From Nocardia miyunensis NBRC 108239 (GTDB lineage Bacteria > Actinomycetota > Actinomycetes > Mycobacteriales > Mycobacteriaceae): DNA of 64,000 bases. Under the pieces are notes generated by a model. That model worked only from the letters and a program-made list of their open reading frames with translations. It had not been told where the DNA came from and ran no database searches. The stretch covers positions 1-64,000 of the forward strand of contig NZ_BDBQ01000034.1 in the NCBI RefSeq assembly GCF_001613065.1, in the 5' to 3' direction. Position numbers and translations under genes: made by a program. Position 1 is the stretch's first letter. Every line of letters begins with the position of its first letter. Positions 7,434-17,701 of this stretch are shown piece by piece.

Positions 7434-8192
7434 TCAGTCGAGGCGGGTGGCGGTCACGGCCCACACGGGCAGGTGCACCCGATTGTTCTTCAGCAGCGGC
7501 CCTATGGTCTGGAGTTGTTCCAGCATCGGCTGCATCCGCTCGGCCCATCCGGAGCCTTCGCCCATCTCCTTGGTGAGATGAGCGAACGTCTCCGGACTGA
7601 AGGTGCCCAGGTAGGTGGCGGTTCCCAGGTGGTCGATGCGCCATCCGGCCGCGGGCAGCACCCGGTCGAAATTCTCCGCCGGCAAACCTTCGGGCTGAAG
7701 GCCGTTGACGTTGTGGCGGCCGATTTCGAACATGAACAGTCGCGCCCCCGGTTTGGTGGCCCGATGCAGGGCCTGCGCGTATCGGGTCTGGATTTCTTCG
7801 TCGTCGAGGAACACGTGGTAGAAGGCGCTGTCGACCACGGTGTCGAAGCGGGCCTCCAGCCCCTCGAGTCGGGTGGCATCGGCCACCTGGAAGTCCACCC
7901 GCACCCCGGCGCGCTCCGCATTGCGCTTGGCCCGCTCGATCGCGGTCGGGGACGCGTCGATCCCGGTGGCCGAATAGCCCTTGGACGCGTAGTGGATCGC
8001 GTGATGTCCCGGGCCGGTTCCGGGGTCGAGCACCTCGCCCCGCACAGCGCCGTAGGCCACCAACTGCTGCACCACCGGCTGTGGACCACCGATGTCCCAG
8101 GGGATCAATGCGGGAGCAGCCTGCTCCGGCGGCGCGTCACGGTACAGCGCTTCGAAGTCCGGCTGACCGTTGTGGTTCGGTTCCCTGCTCAT
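7434..8192 (-). CDS. Class I SAM-dependent methyltransferase
   Basis: Soluble methyltransferase, 252 residues, Rossmann-like. Motif I is VLDPGTGPGHHAIHYASKGY, followed by TGIDASPTAIERAKR (SAM ribose contact) and the DTVVDSAFYHVF motif IV strand. The ATG at 8192 has a perfect AAGGAGG eight bases upstream. Its substrate cannot be inferred; it most resembles thiopurine/tellurite-type or polyketide methyltransferases in the way motif IV is arranged. It is transcribed alone on the minus strand. Confidence 0.88.
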   Translation of the reverse strand: MSREPNHNGQPDFEALYRDAPPEQAAPALIPWDIGGPQPVVQQLVAYGAVRGEVLDPGTGPGHHAIHYASKGYSATGIDASPTAIERAKRNAERAGVRVDFQVADATRLEGLEARFDTVVDSAFYHVFLDDEEIQTRYAQALHRATKPGARLFMFEIGRHNVNGLQPEGLPAENFDRVLPAAGWRIDHLGTATYLGTFSPETFAHLTKEMGEGSGWAERMQPMLEQLQTIGPLLKNNRVHLPVWAVTATRLD

Positions 8193-8338
8193 GACGCCTC
8201 CTTCGATCGCGGACGGGCCACACCGGAAGGGTCGTGCTGGAGATGAGATCAATGGTTCCGCAATTCGGCGGCGAACGCCACCGACTGTCGTGACTGGTGG
8301 GACGGCTCCGATCACAGCCGTGCGCCTGCTTGCCTTCG

Positions 8339-8845
8339 ATGACGGAGAGGCGGACGCTCGGGTTCATGGCCAAGCCGTATCGAGCATCGTGGGGTGTGAA
8401 GGCGTCCAACGCGTGGATGCGGATGGTGATACGCGCTGGATTTCCGATGTGGACTTTCCGCGTCCTCACGGTGCCCGGGCGTCGCACCGGGCGCGCGATC
8501 GAGACGCCGCTGGCAGTGTTCGAACAAGACGACCGGCGATACCTGGTGGCGTCCTACGGAACGGTGAACTGGGTGCGTAATCTGCGTGCGGCACAAGGGA
8601 AAGCGGCACTGCGCCACGGCAAACACGTCGAGACCGTGACGGCCGTGGAATTGTCCGCCGATCACGCGGCCCGGATATTCCGGGCGTCGCTGACGTCCGG
8701 GCCACCACGCGTTCCGAAACCCGTTGTGGCGCTGTATCGGCGGTTCTTCGTGCTGCCCTACCTGGATGTGGATATGGACTCCTCGCCACAGCAATTCCTC
8801 GACAACGCCCGCACACACCCGGTCTTCGAAATCGTATCGGCCTGA
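8339..8845 (+). CDS. DUF385/Ddn-type deazaflavin (F420)-dependent nitroreductase family
   Basis: F420-dependent FDOR-A-type reductase of about 168 residues. The core motif is FRVLTVPGRRTGRAIETPLAVFEQDDRRYLVASYGTVNWVRNL, typical of Ddn-like proteins (GR.SG..R.TPL, then YL.VAS.GG...P.W..NL). Two starts are possible, ATG at 8339 and ATG at 8366; neither has a good ribosome site, and the longer is given. Family members reduce quinones or activate nitro-drugs in mycobacteria. Here the physiological substrate is unknown. Confidence 0.85.
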   Translation: MTERRTLGFMAKPYRASWGVKASNAWMRMVIRAGFPMWTFRVLTVPGRRTGRAIETPLAVFEQDDRRYLVASYGTVNWVRNLRAAQGKAALRHGKHVETVTAVELSADHAARIFRASLTSGPPRVPKPVVALYRRFFVLPYLDVDMDSSPQQFLDNARTHPVFEIVSA

Positions 8846-9230
8846 CTCAGGCGGGACTCCGGCAAACCCGGGGATGAAGTCGGCGTCTCGACGAGATTCG
8901 GCCCGGCTGTCGGGTCTTCCCCGTATCGCCCTGCAGCGCTGCGTCTTTCGGTGATCGCCGGAACAACGGCGTCAACGTCCACGCATCCCGCGCTACCTAC
9001 AGGCGCTGCCGAGGCCGATGGATCTCGAGGATGCCGGATCCGAGTTCCGGCCCCACACGACGACTCTCGAGGGCGGGATACGGCACTCGGCCTCCTACCG
9101 TGGTAGCCCGAGCATTCGACGGAACGTCCGCGAGCCGGGTGGGTAGGTACGGGATCGATGACGGAAACTCGTTGCACGGCGAGATCGAAAACCTAACATC
9201 TCTAGATAAACTATCAGAGAGGAGACCGCG
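8846..9230 (+). promoter_or_regulatory. Intergenic region with an imperfect inverted repeat before an SDR gene
   Basis: No gene is visible. Near the downstream gene an imperfect dyad, TCTCTAGATA (9199-9208) against TATCAGAGA (9212-9220), runs into the AGAGGAG ribosome site, an operator-like arrangement. Confidence 0.35.
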
Positions 9231-9998
9231 GTGACCGCGAATTCCGGAGACAGGGAACTCACCGGCGAGATCGCGCTCGTCACGGGTGCCGGTTCCGGGC
9301 TGGGGCGGCGGTTCGCCGCGGTGCTGGCGGAGGCGGGTGCGCAGGTCGTCGTCAGTGGCCGCCGGGCCGACCGGCTGAAGGAGGTCGCGCAGGAGATCAC
9401 CGACTCCCGCGGCCGGTGTGCGGCGGTTCCGTTCGACATCGCCGACGCCCACGCCCTGCCCGCCGCGCTGGACGCGGTCGAGTCGATGTTCGGGCTGGTC
9501 ACCGTGCTGGTGAACAACGCGGGCATCAACGACGCGATGCGGCCGCACAAGATGCCGCTGGAGCTCATCGATGCCGTGATCGACACGAACCTGCGCGGCC
9601 CGTTCGTGCTGTCCTGCGAGGTGGCGAAGCGGCTCATCGCCGCGAAGCGCGGGGGCCGGATCGTGAACATCTCCTCGATGGGTTCCTTCGACTACCACGG
9701 CAACGCGGCCGCGCTGTACTCGACGACGAAGGCGGCGGTGAACCGGATGACCGAGACGCTCGCGGTGGAATGGGCGCGGCACGGCATCAACGTCAACGCG
9801 ATCGCACCCGGCGCGTTCTCGACCGAGATGATGGACGGCATGATCGAGCGAGTGGGTGACCCGAGCGAGGCGTTCCCCCGCAAACGCCTCGGTGACCCGG
9901 CCCAGCTCGACACCACGTTGCGGTACCTCGTCTCCCCGGCCTCGGAGTTCGTCACCGGCACCGTGATCAAGGTCGACGACGCACAACTGGGCCGATGA
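9231..9998 (+). CDS. Short-chain dehydrogenase/reductase (FabG-like)
   Basis: NAD(P)-dependent classical SDR, 255 residues. The nucleotide loop is VTGAGSGLGRR, the NNAG motif is VLVNNAGIND, and the catalytic Ser-Tyr-Lys are in NISSMGSF and LYSTTKAA. Start GTG at 9231 with AGAGGAG upstream. It is convergent with, and separated by a hairpin from, the minus-strand cluster that holds an APH-like kinase and an aromatic-acid-type transporter, so it may oxidise an alcohol intermediate of the same pathway. Exact substrate unknown. Confidence 0.9.
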   Translation: MTANSGDRELTGEIALVTGAGSGLGRRFAAVLAEAGAQVVVSGRRADRLKEVAQEITDSRGRCAAVPFDIADAHALPAALDAVESMFGLVTVLVNNAGINDAMRPHKMPLELIDAVIDTNLRGPFVLSCEVAKRLIAAKRGGRIVNISSMGSFDYHGNAAALYSTTKAAVNRMTETLAVEWARHGINVNAIAPGAFSTEMMDGMIERVGDPSEAFPRKRLGDPAQLDTTLRYLVSPASEFVTGTVIKVDDAQLGR

Positions 9999-10004
9999 GC
10001 ACGA

Positions 10005-10029
10005 CCCGGCCAAGCGATCCCCGGCCGGG
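10005..10029. terminator. GC-rich hairpin between converging genes
   Basis: CCCGGCC (10005-10011) pairs with GGCCGGG (10023-10029), eleven-base loop, just after the SDR stop. Confidence 0.5.
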
Positions 10030-10085
10030 ACCGACAACGCCGACTCGGAACCGAATAGGTTCGCGCCCATAGTTTTTCAGCGAGG

Positions 10086-10985
10086 TCACGGGAGGTTGAG
10101 GATCCGCTGATGCTCGGGCAGGGGCGCGCGTAGCGGCTTGAGTTCGAGCATCCCGCCACCCAGCCTGCCGCCGGTTTCGAACTCCATCAGCCCGTCACCG
10201 GCGAGCAGTCCGATGCCGCCCTCCACCGCGCCGGTCTGGAAGACGCCGTTGATCCGCGTGCCGCCGGTCGCGGTCCACACGTCGCAGCGACTCCGAATGG
10301 GAAACAGGCCGTCGTTGCCCACCGAGGCGGAGATCGTCGCGCGCCGAACGGGTTCCAGCACGCCGTTGCGCAGAATCCAGCCGTCCTGGTCCGGCCCGGT
10401 CAGCGTCTGGCGCAGGTAGACCGAGGTCATCAGGTCCGGTCCGAATACGGCGAACATGAACTGCCCAGCCGGGTTTCGACCGAGTTCGCGATTTCCCCAC
10501 GAGTGGTCCTGGAAGGCGACCCCGCTGAGCCGACGGCCACCGACCTCCACGTCGACGGCCCCGAGGCTCTCGATGTGCCGCTTGCCCAGACTCGCGCCGC
10601 CGCGGGCGTAGTCGAGTTCGACCGGCGGAGAATAGGCGCGGAAATCGATTGCGGCGCAGACGGTGCCGTAGTCCAGTTCCAACCGGAACTTCCCGAAGTC
10701 GCCGTAGCTGCGCAGCCGCATCCCGCCGACGCGGAAGTCCTCGAAACCGGCGTCCGGGATGGCGATCTCGTTGACCTGCTCGCGCCCGGCCTCGACACCG
10801 TCGAGCACCAGCCAGCTCCAGATATCGGCCCGGCGCTGGTTGCGCCACAGACTGAAGTGGTGGTTGCCGCCGCTGCGGGTAGCCGGGTCGTGCCAGACGA
10901 TACAGAAACTCTCCTGCCAGCGTGCGTCGTCGTCCGGCGGCTCGTGCGCCTCGAGATCACTGGGGTCGAATTCGGTCGTGAGCAC
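10086..10985 (-). CDS. AttH/CrtC-like lipocalin-fold protein, function unknown
   Basis: A 299-residue cytosolic protein with no signal peptide. It contains GVAFQDHSWGNRELGRNPAGQFMFAVFGPDL, the H-x-W-G-x-R region seen in AttH/hydroxyneurosporene-dehydratase-like (CrtC superfamily) proteins, with two beta-rich halves. Such proteins often sit beside APH-like kinases and dehydrogenases in terpenoid or steroid gene clusters. The start is GTG at 10985 with GAGGAGG six bases upstream; the kinase gene ends 13 bases before, so they form an operon. Catalytic role not established. Confidence 0.6.
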   Translation of the reverse strand: MLTTEFDPSDLEAHEPPDDDARWQESFCIVWHDPATRSGGNHHFSLWRNQRRADIWSWLVLDGVEAGREQVNEIAIPDAGFEDFRVGGMRLRSYGDFGKFRLELDYGTVCAAIDFRAYSPPVELDYARGGASLGKRHIESLGAVDVEVGGRRLSGVAFQDHSWGNRELGRNPAGQFMFAVFGPDLMTSVYLRQTLTGPDQDGWILRNGVLEPVRRATISASVGNDGLFPIRSRCDVWTATGGTRINGVFQTGAVEGGIGLLAGDGLMEFETGGRLGGGMLELKPLRAPLPEHQRILNLP

Positions 10986-10998
10986 TTTTCCTCCTCGT

Positions 10999-12051
10999 TC
11001 AGTGGGTGAATGCCTCGAGCGTCCGCAGGTCCGACAGCGCCGCGCAGGTCCGCTCCGCGTTGGCCGAGCAGACCTCCTCCGGCTGCCGCTCGACCGGGCA
11101 CAACACGGTCATGAAGCACCAGATCGCGTGCCTGCGATAGGCCAGCAACGCCTCGTCGTAGCCGGGCGCGCGGCCGGCGTGCGCGGCCAGCCTGCCGAGG
11201 TAGTAGCGCAGCAGGGATTTCTCGTGCGCACGCCGGTCCTCGACGGTCAGCGACATGATCAGGAAATAGGCCACGTCGAACGCCCAGCTGCCCAGGCCGA
11301 CGGTCTGCCAGTCGAGGAATCCGCCGTTGCCCGCGGCATCGAAGAAGACGTTGCCCTGGTGCGGATCCCCGTGCACCAGCCACGCCGGTTCGGCGCGGTC
11401 GTCGGCCTCCATCTGCTTCAGCGCCGAGCGAATTCGCGCACGGTCCCGCAGCGATTCGGGAACGAACGCGAACCGCGGTTGGCGCGCCGCGGTCTCCCAG
11501 AACCCGAGGTATTCTGCGCCGACGTCGACGGCCTGGATGGCACCGCCGGGTTTGAGCCAGTCGAGCTGCCCCACCGGCTCGGTGGTCGTGGGCAGAGCGT
11601 GCAGCCGCGCGAGGATGTCCAGCAGCGACCGGGCCACGGCGGGGGTGACGGGTTCGAGCGGGTGCCCGAACCGCACCCCGCGCTGCTCCAGGTCCTCGAG
11701 CAGCAGCACGCCGTTGCCTGTGGCAGGGTCGATCGCCTCGAAGTAGGTGGCGGGCAGGTTCGCCGCCACCAGCGGGGCGATCTCGCGGAAGAAGTTCACC
11801 TCCGCGGCGTAGAGCAGGGCCGAGCGCTCGCTGTGCGACTCGAACCCGGTCTTGAGCCACATCGTGTCCGGAAGCTTTGCGGCACAACCGATGTCGTTGT
11901 AGGTCAGGCGCAAGCGGACCTTCGTGGCCATCCCGCTGATCACCTTGTCCTGCGTCGCGGTCAGCACCCGGACGCCCGGATGACGTCCGGCGAGCGCGGC
12001 CGAGAGCCAATCCGGCGTGACCTCGTCGAGAGCGCGGGGAAACAGCATCAC
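10999..12051 (-). CDS. APH/EcKinase-like phosphotransferase
   Basis: Aminoglycoside-phosphotransferase-fold small-molecule kinase, 350 residues. The catalytic loop is WLVHGDPHQGNVFFD and the metal-binding aspartate follows in GGFLDWQTVGLGSWAFDVAYFL. The N-terminal lobe has MWLKTGFES (ATP lysine region). The GTG start overlaps the stop of the upstream transporter gene by four bases (GTGA), so translation is coupled. Members of this branch phosphorylate hydroxylated lipids or steroids; the context suggests a hydroxylated catabolic or biosynthetic intermediate. Resistance to aminoglycosides is not implied. Confidence 0.85.
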   Translation of the reverse strand: MMLFPRALDEVTPDWLSAALAGRHPGVRVLTATQDKVISGMATKVRLRLTYNDIGCAAKLPDTMWLKTGFESHSERSALLYAAEVNFFREIAPLVAANLPATYFEAIDPATGNGVLLLEDLEQRGVRFGHPLEPVTPAVARSLLDILARLHALPTTTEPVGQLDWLKPGGAIQAVDVGAEYLGFWETAARQPRFAFVPESLRDRARIRSALKQMEADDRAEPAWLVHGDPHQGNVFFDAAGNGGFLDWQTVGLGSWAFDVAYFLIMSLTVEDRRAHEKSLLRYYLGRLAAHAGRAPGYDEALLAYRRHAIWCFMTVLCPVERQPEEVCSANAERTCAALSDLRTLEAFTH

Positions 12052-13376
12052 GCGACCTCCGCCGTCAGTGCGCCGCCCGCCGCCGTCCGGCTACGGTCGA
12101 GCAGGCCACCGCGTGGAACCAGCACGGTCAACACTGCCGCGACGACGCTGATCGCGGCGAACGCGTAGAACGTGCCGGTCGAGCCCATCGACGAGCCCAC
12201 GATCGCACCGACCATGATCGGCCCGACGACCCCACCCAACCGGCCCAGGCCCACCGCCAGACCGAGCGCGGTGCCGCGCGCGGCCGGCGGATAGTAGACG
12301 CCGACGAAGCCGGACAGCGCCGTCTGCGAGGCCGAGCAGAATCCGATCAGCAACACCAGCACGTACACCGCCGCCTGCGCCGGATGCAGCGCGAGTACGG
12401 CCACCGCGATCCCACAGCACACGAAGCCGCCGCCCACGATCCGGCGCGGGCCGAACTGGTCCGCGAGACCGCTGAGCACCACCATGCCCACGCCGCTGCC
12501 GACGTAGTAGGCGAGCAGGAAGGTCAGCGCCGACCCTAGGTTGTATCCGCTGCTGCGCAGGATCTGCGGGATCCAGGTGTTCATCCCGTAGGCGCACAGC
12601 AGCCCGCAGAACGACACCAGCGGGAAAAGCACTGTCGCGGTGCGGAATCCCGGGACGAACAGCGATTTCAGCGGCGACACCCGTTCGGCGGAACGCGCGA
12701 CGAGAGCCGCGCCGGACTCCGAGGCACTCGACACCCCGTACTTGGCGGCCAGGGCCGCGGCCTCGTCGTGGCGGCCGCGGCCGGTGAGGAACGCCAGCGA
12801 CTCGGGCAGAGTCCGGAACGCGATGGCCAGCAGCACCAGCCCGATCACGCCGCCGAAGGCGAACAGCGCATGCCAGCCGAGCGCGGGCACGACGAAGATC
12901 GCCAGGATCGCCACCAGCGCACCGCCGATGGTGAACCCGGTCTGGATCACGCCGTTGTAGAACTGCCTGCGTTCGCGCGGGACGTACTCCATCGTCAGCG
13001 CGATCGCGGTCGGCAGCCCGCCGCCGAAGCCGAGACCACCCAGCAGGCGGAACGCGGCGAACAGCGGCAGATTGGGCGCGACCGCGCAGAGTGCGGTGAA
13101 CACGCTGAAGCAGGCGACGCACATCAGCGCGACCGGACGCCGTCCCACGCGGTCGATGAGATACCCGGCGAGCATCGCGCCCACCATCATGCCGATCAGC
13201 GAGAGACTGCCGACCAGCCCCGCCTCGATAGCCGTTATCCCCCAGACTTTCTTCTCCAGCAACGTCGGTAGCACGGCGCCGAACATCGCGAGGTCGAGCC
13301 CGTCGAGGGTGGTGATGGCCAGACACGTCACGACGACTGCCATGGGCGTGGCTGCACGCGCGATTGCACGAGACAT
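12048..13376 (-). CDS. MFS transporter, aromatic acid:H+ symporter (AAHS) type
   Basis: Twelve-span major facilitator, 442 residues. The AAHS hallmark DGLDLAMFGAVLPTL is in TM1, the loop 2-3 motif is AGYLIDRVGRRPVAL, and LLGGLGFGGGLPTA lies in TM4. ATG at 13376 is chosen because AAGGAG is upstream and TM1 then begins normally. It heads a transporter-kinase-AttH-like operon and is preceded on the same strand by a LysR gene, so uptake of an aromatic or terpenoid acid that is then metabolised is likely. The substrate is inferred from family only. Confidence 0.9.
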   Translation of the reverse strand: MSRAIARAATPMAVVVTCLAITTLDGLDLAMFGAVLPTLLEKKVWGITAIEAGLVGSLSLIGMMVGAMLAGYLIDRVGRRPVALMCVACFSVFTALCAVAPNLPLFAAFRLLGGLGFGGGLPTAIALTMEYVPRERRQFYNGVIQTGFTIGGALVAILAIFVVPALGWHALFAFGGVIGLVLLAIAFRTLPESLAFLTGRGRHDEAAALAAKYGVSSASESGAALVARSAERVSPLKSLFVPGFRTATVLFPLVSFCGLLCAYGMNTWIPQILRSSGYNLGSALTFLLAYYVGSGVGMVVLSGLADQFGPRRIVGGGFVCCGIAVAVLALHPAQAAVYVLVLLIGFCSASQTALSGFVGVYYPPAARGTALGLAVGLGRLGGVVGPIMVGAIVGSSMGSTGTFYAFAAISVVAAVLTVLVPRGGLLDRSRTAAGGALTAEVA

Positions 13377-13557
13377 GAGGACTCCTTGGGACATATGTGT
13401 CCGAAGCCGCCGTGGCGGCAGGTGATTCGCGGGGCGACACCGCCATTCGGGTGATCGGTGTACCGGGAGGTCCGGTTTCTCCGCTGTTTCCGAGATTAAA
13501 GTCAGGAGGCGAGAAATGTCCACGACCAGGGCGGCAAGGTGTAGGTGACCATTTCGG

Positions 13558-14439
13558 TCACGTACTCAGCGAACGGACCAGCCGCGGCAGTCCGTGCAGG
13601 GCGCGGTCACGGCCCGGACGCCAGACCGCGTTGGTGTGCAAGCGAATCCGGTCGTGCTCGAATTCCAGGAACAGCACCGGCTCGTTCAGGAAGACATTGC
13701 GGGTCGCGCCGAAGCGGGCCCCGCAGATCGTGAACGCCTCGCCCGCCGACACCCGAGGCACCAGGTCCGCGTGACTGCCGCTCACCGGCGCGCGGCCCAT
13801 CACGCCGTGCCGCCGCAACAGGGTTTCACTCGACTGCACCACGAATGGCGCAGCGGCGGCCTTGAGGAACGTGTACGGCAGGTGGGCGAGTTCGGCCAGA
13901 CCGACCGACTCCCGGCCGTCGAACCCGATCCCCTTCGCCACCACGACCCGCACCGGCTGGATCTCCACGAGAACGGATTCCAGCCGCCGGTCCTCGATCG
14001 ATCCGTGCACGAACGCCAGATCCACCTCGCCGTTGGTCACGCCGCGCACCAGCGGGCCCGTGCTCGCCGGACGCTGGCGGACCAGCAGGCCGGGGCAGCG
14101 AACCCGCATCAGGTCGAGAAATCGTGCGCGCAGATCCGGCGACACCTCGGGCGCGGTGCCGATCACGACCACCGCGCTGCCGGCCGCGCGCGGCACCAGC
14201 TCGGGCAGGGCGTCGAACCGTTCCAGGATCGCCCGAGCCTCCGGGAGCAGCGCGCGGCCTGCCTCGGTCAGCGAGACGTGGTGGTAGTCGCGCACGAACA
14301 ACGGGGTGCCCAGTTCCTGTTCGAGGTCGCGCACCCGGCGGCTGAGCGGGGAGGTCGCCATCGCCACGCGTTCGGCCGCACGGGCGAAGCCCGCCTCCTC
14401 GGCCACCGCAACGAAATATCGGAGATGCCGGATTTCCAC
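13558..14439 (-). CDS. LysR-type transcriptional regulator
   Basis: DNA-binding activator or repressor, 293 residues. The N-terminal helix-turn-helix is MEIRHLRYFVAVAEEAGFARAAERVAMATSPLSRRVRDLE, followed by the effector-binding domain. GTG at 14439 is preferred over longer frames since homologues start M(E/D)(I/L)RHLRYF and GAGGAG precedes it. It lies 181 bases upstream of the AAHS transporter operon in the same direction, so it probably controls that operon in response to a pathway compound. The TetR-type operator at 14506-14525 lies in its own upstream region. Confidence 0.9.
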   Translation of the reverse strand: MEIRHLRYFVAVAEEAGFARAAERVAMATSPLSRRVRDLEQELGTPLFVRDYHHVSLTEAGRALLPEARAILERFDALPELVPRAAGSAVVVIGTAPEVSPDLRARFLDLMRVRCPGLLVRQRPASTGPLVRGVTNGEVDLAFVHGSIEDRRLESVLVEIQPVRVVVAKGIGFDGRESVGLAELAHLPYTFLKAAAAPFVVQSSETLLRRHGVMGRAPVSGSHADLVPRVSAGEAFTICGARFGATRNVFLNEPVLFLEFEHDRIRLHTNAVWRPGRDRALHGLPRLVRSLST

Positions 14440-14828
14440 CGCGCCTGCTCCTCTCGACGCCACTGCCTCGCTGGCCCTCCGATCGTAGGCTCGATTCCCC
14501 GGGCTTATATAGCGTTCGCTAAGTACTCTTCCCGTCCCCAGGGCGGCCGGTAACCAATGACGGTCATTCCGCCGAATAACCTCGATATCTAAAGGAATTA
14601 GGTTACTGTCGGCCTGGGTGATCCTCGAGCAAGGAGATAGTCGATGCGTAGCGAGCGAGTGACAAGGACCAGTGCGGCCTGCTGAATCCGACCGCAGCGG
14701 GGCACCCGCGCCGGCCGACGCGAGCATCGTGAAATGCGTTGTCGGGCAACGCCGTATTCGACGGCGCGCCCGTCGACCAGTAGTCGACCGCACGCCGGGC
14801 AGCGCGCGTCGACCTCGTGTCCGAACGG
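14440..14828. promoter_or_regulatory. Intergenic control region between LysR and SDR genes
   Basis: No gene is seen. Besides the TetR-type palindrome at 14506-14525 it holds a perfect 13-base palindrome, AATGAC-G-GTCATT (14556-14568), flanked by GGTAACC and AGGTTAC motifs, suggesting a second binding site. A 13-codon frame beginning MRSERV at 14644 is too short to support. Confidence 0.45.
14506..14525. promoter_or_regulatory. TetR-type operator copy 1
   Basis: TATATAGCG-TT-CGCTAAGTA. The right half is identical to the right half of the perfect palindrome at 16614-16633, and the left half differs at two positions. It lies about 65 bases upstream of the LysR gene start. Confidence 0.6.
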
Positions 14829-15590
14829 TCAGCGGGGCGTCATCCGGATGGCGCCGTCGAGCCTGATGGTCTCACCGTTGAGCATCGGATTCTCGACGAT
14901 GTGCCCGGCCAGCGCGGCGTACTCCTTCGGATCACCCAGCCGCGAGGGGTGCGGCACCTGAGCGCCCAGCGCCTTCAGCACGTGCTCCGGCGCACCGGCC
15001 AGCAGCGGCGTGTGGAACAGCCCCGGCGCGATCGTCACCACGCGGATCTTCAGGCTCGCCAGATCGCGTGCGATCGGCAGGGTCATGCCGACGATGCCAC
15101 CCTTGGACGCCGAGTACGCCGCCTGCCCGATCTGTCCTTCGAACGCCGCGACCGACGCGGTGTTGATGATGACGCCGCGTTCCTCGCCCACCGGCTCGGC
15201 CTGCGAGATCCGTTCGGCCGCAAGCCGGATCACATTGAACGTGCCGATCAGGTTCACGTTGACGACCTTGCTGAAATCGGCCAGCGGGAACGCGCCCTGC
15301 TTGCCGACGGTCTTGATCGCGTTCCCGATACCGGCGCAGTTCACCGCGACCCGCAGCTGCCCCAGCTCCGCGGCCTTGTCCAGCGCCGCGCCCACCTGCT
15401 GCTCGTCGGTCACGTCGGTCGCCGCGAACACGACCCCGTCGCCCAGTTCCTTCGCGACCGTCTCGCCCTGCGACGAGGGCAGGTCCACGATCACGACCTT
15501 CGCGCCCGCACCGTGCAGCGCCCGTACGGTGGCCAGCCCCAGGCCCGACGCGCCGCCGGTGACGAGCGCGACCGTGTTCGCGATATCCAT
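14829..15590 (-). CDS. SDR, 3-hydroxyacyl-CoA dehydrogenase type 2 (HSD10-like)
   Basis: NAD-dependent short-chain dehydrogenase, 253 residues, close to the 3-hydroxy-2-methylbutyryl-CoA/3-hydroxyacyl-CoA dehydrogenase group. Cofactor loop [18 protein letters not shown] in place of NNAG, catalytic [22 protein letters not shown], and the group-typical C-terminus [23 protein letters not shown] precedes the ATG. It is eleven bases downstream of the nitronate-monooxygenase-type gene, so the two are one operon. A beta-oxidation-like step on a branched or ring-derived acyl-CoA is likely. Confidence 0.88.
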   Translation of the reverse strand: MDIANTVALVTGGASGLGLATVRALHGAGAKVVIVDLPSSQGETVAKELGDGVVFAATDVTDEQQVGAALDKAAELGQLRVAVNCAGIGNAIKTVGKQGAFPLADFSKVVNVNLIGTFNVIRLAAERISQAEPVGEERGVIINTASVAAFEGQIGQAAYSASKGGIVGMTLPIARDLASLKIRVVTIAPGLFHTPLLAGAPEHVLKALGAQVPHPSRLGDPKEYAALAGHIVENPMLNGETIRLDGAIRMTPR

Positions 15591-15601
15591 TCCGTTTCCT
15601 C

Positions 15602-16711
<1,110 letters not shown>

Positions 16712-16740
16712 GGGCGCACAACGAAACCGAGGAGGGGCCG

Positions 16741-17382
16741 ATGCCTCAGCAGCCGCAAGCGACCGCCGCGGTCTGGCGGGAGTTCGCACCTGTGCAGCTC
16801 GACCCCTTCCTCGAGAACGCCTTGAACGCCTTCCACGAGAACGGCTTTCACGGCACCACGGTGCGTGATCTGGCTCGCCGGGTCGGCGTGACCGTGCCCG
16901 CGCTCTACTACCACTACGAGAACAAAGAAGCGTTGCTGGTGGCGCTACTCGACAGCCAGATTCACGACCTGATCAACCGCTGCCGAGCCGCCATCGAAGA
17001 CGGCGGCGTCGACCCGGTCCTGCGTTTCACCAATTTCTTCGAAGCCGTGGTGCTGAACATGACCCATCGGGTCCGGCAATCCGATCTCGACTCGGAGGTG
17101 CGGCACCTGTCCCCGGACAACCGTGCCACCTACGCGGCCAGCCGCAAGACGCTCGAGCTCATGACCATGGACCTCGTCAGCGAGGGCGTCGCGAGCGGCG
17201 TCTTCTCGGTCGACGACATCCCCGAGACGGTCCGCGCCCTGCTGGGAATGGCCCAGTCCATTGCCCGCTGGTTCCAGATCGACGGCCCCCTACCCCCCGC
17301 CGTGATCGCGGAACGCTACACCGCCATAGCCCTGCGAATCGTCGGATACCAGTCCCCCGATCCGCACACCCCGGCCCCCTGA
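16741..17382 (+). CDS. TetR-family repressor
   Basis: One-component repressor, 213 residues. The DNA-binding helix-turn-helix is FHGTTVRDLARRVGVTVPALYYHYENKEALL; the all-helical ligand domain follows. ATG at 16741 is used; the longer open frame starts inside an SDR fossil and is not part of the protein. Immediately upstream is a perfect 20-base palindrome, and a second copy lies near the LysR gene, so the protein likely controls both the NMO-SDR operon and the cluster's left part. The ligand is probably an acyl-CoA intermediate, by analogy with KstR-like relatives. Confidence 0.88.
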   Translation: MPQQPQATAAVWREFAPVQLDPFLENALNAFHENGFHGTTVRDLARRVGVTVPALYYHYENKEALLVALLDSQIHDLINRCRAAIEDGGVDPVLRFTNFFEAVVLNMTHRVRQSDLDSEVRHLSPDNRATYAASRKTLELMTMDLVSEGVASGVFSVDDIPETVRALLGMAQSIARWFQIDGPLPPAVIAERYTAIALRIVGYQSPDPHTPAP

Positions 17383-17701
17383 GCCCGAACGATGCCTCTC
17401 GCGGCGCCATCCACATCGACGCGCCGCCCAGGACATGCCCGCTCGGCGATAACGTCAGATGTGGCCGCTACCAACAGGTCTCGGGCCCATCCACGGATAC
17501 CGCTCCGAGAAACCGCAGCGTGGCCGGAAACGCGTAGTGTCCGCGCCATGGCGATGCCGACTGTGCACGTAAGGTCCAGTGCGGATTGGCTCCTAACCGG
17601 CACATCGATTCGATACAACACGCTCACCAATTGATCGCGGCGGGCCGGGCACGGTTCACCGTGACCGCTGTCCGATCTCGGAGTGCACCGAAAGGTAGGT
17701 C
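17383..17701. other. Intergenic region
   Basis: About 320 bases without a credible gene. GAAAGGTAGG just before 17702 serves as the ribosome site of the esterase gene; no clear promoter or palindrome stands out. Confidence 0.5.
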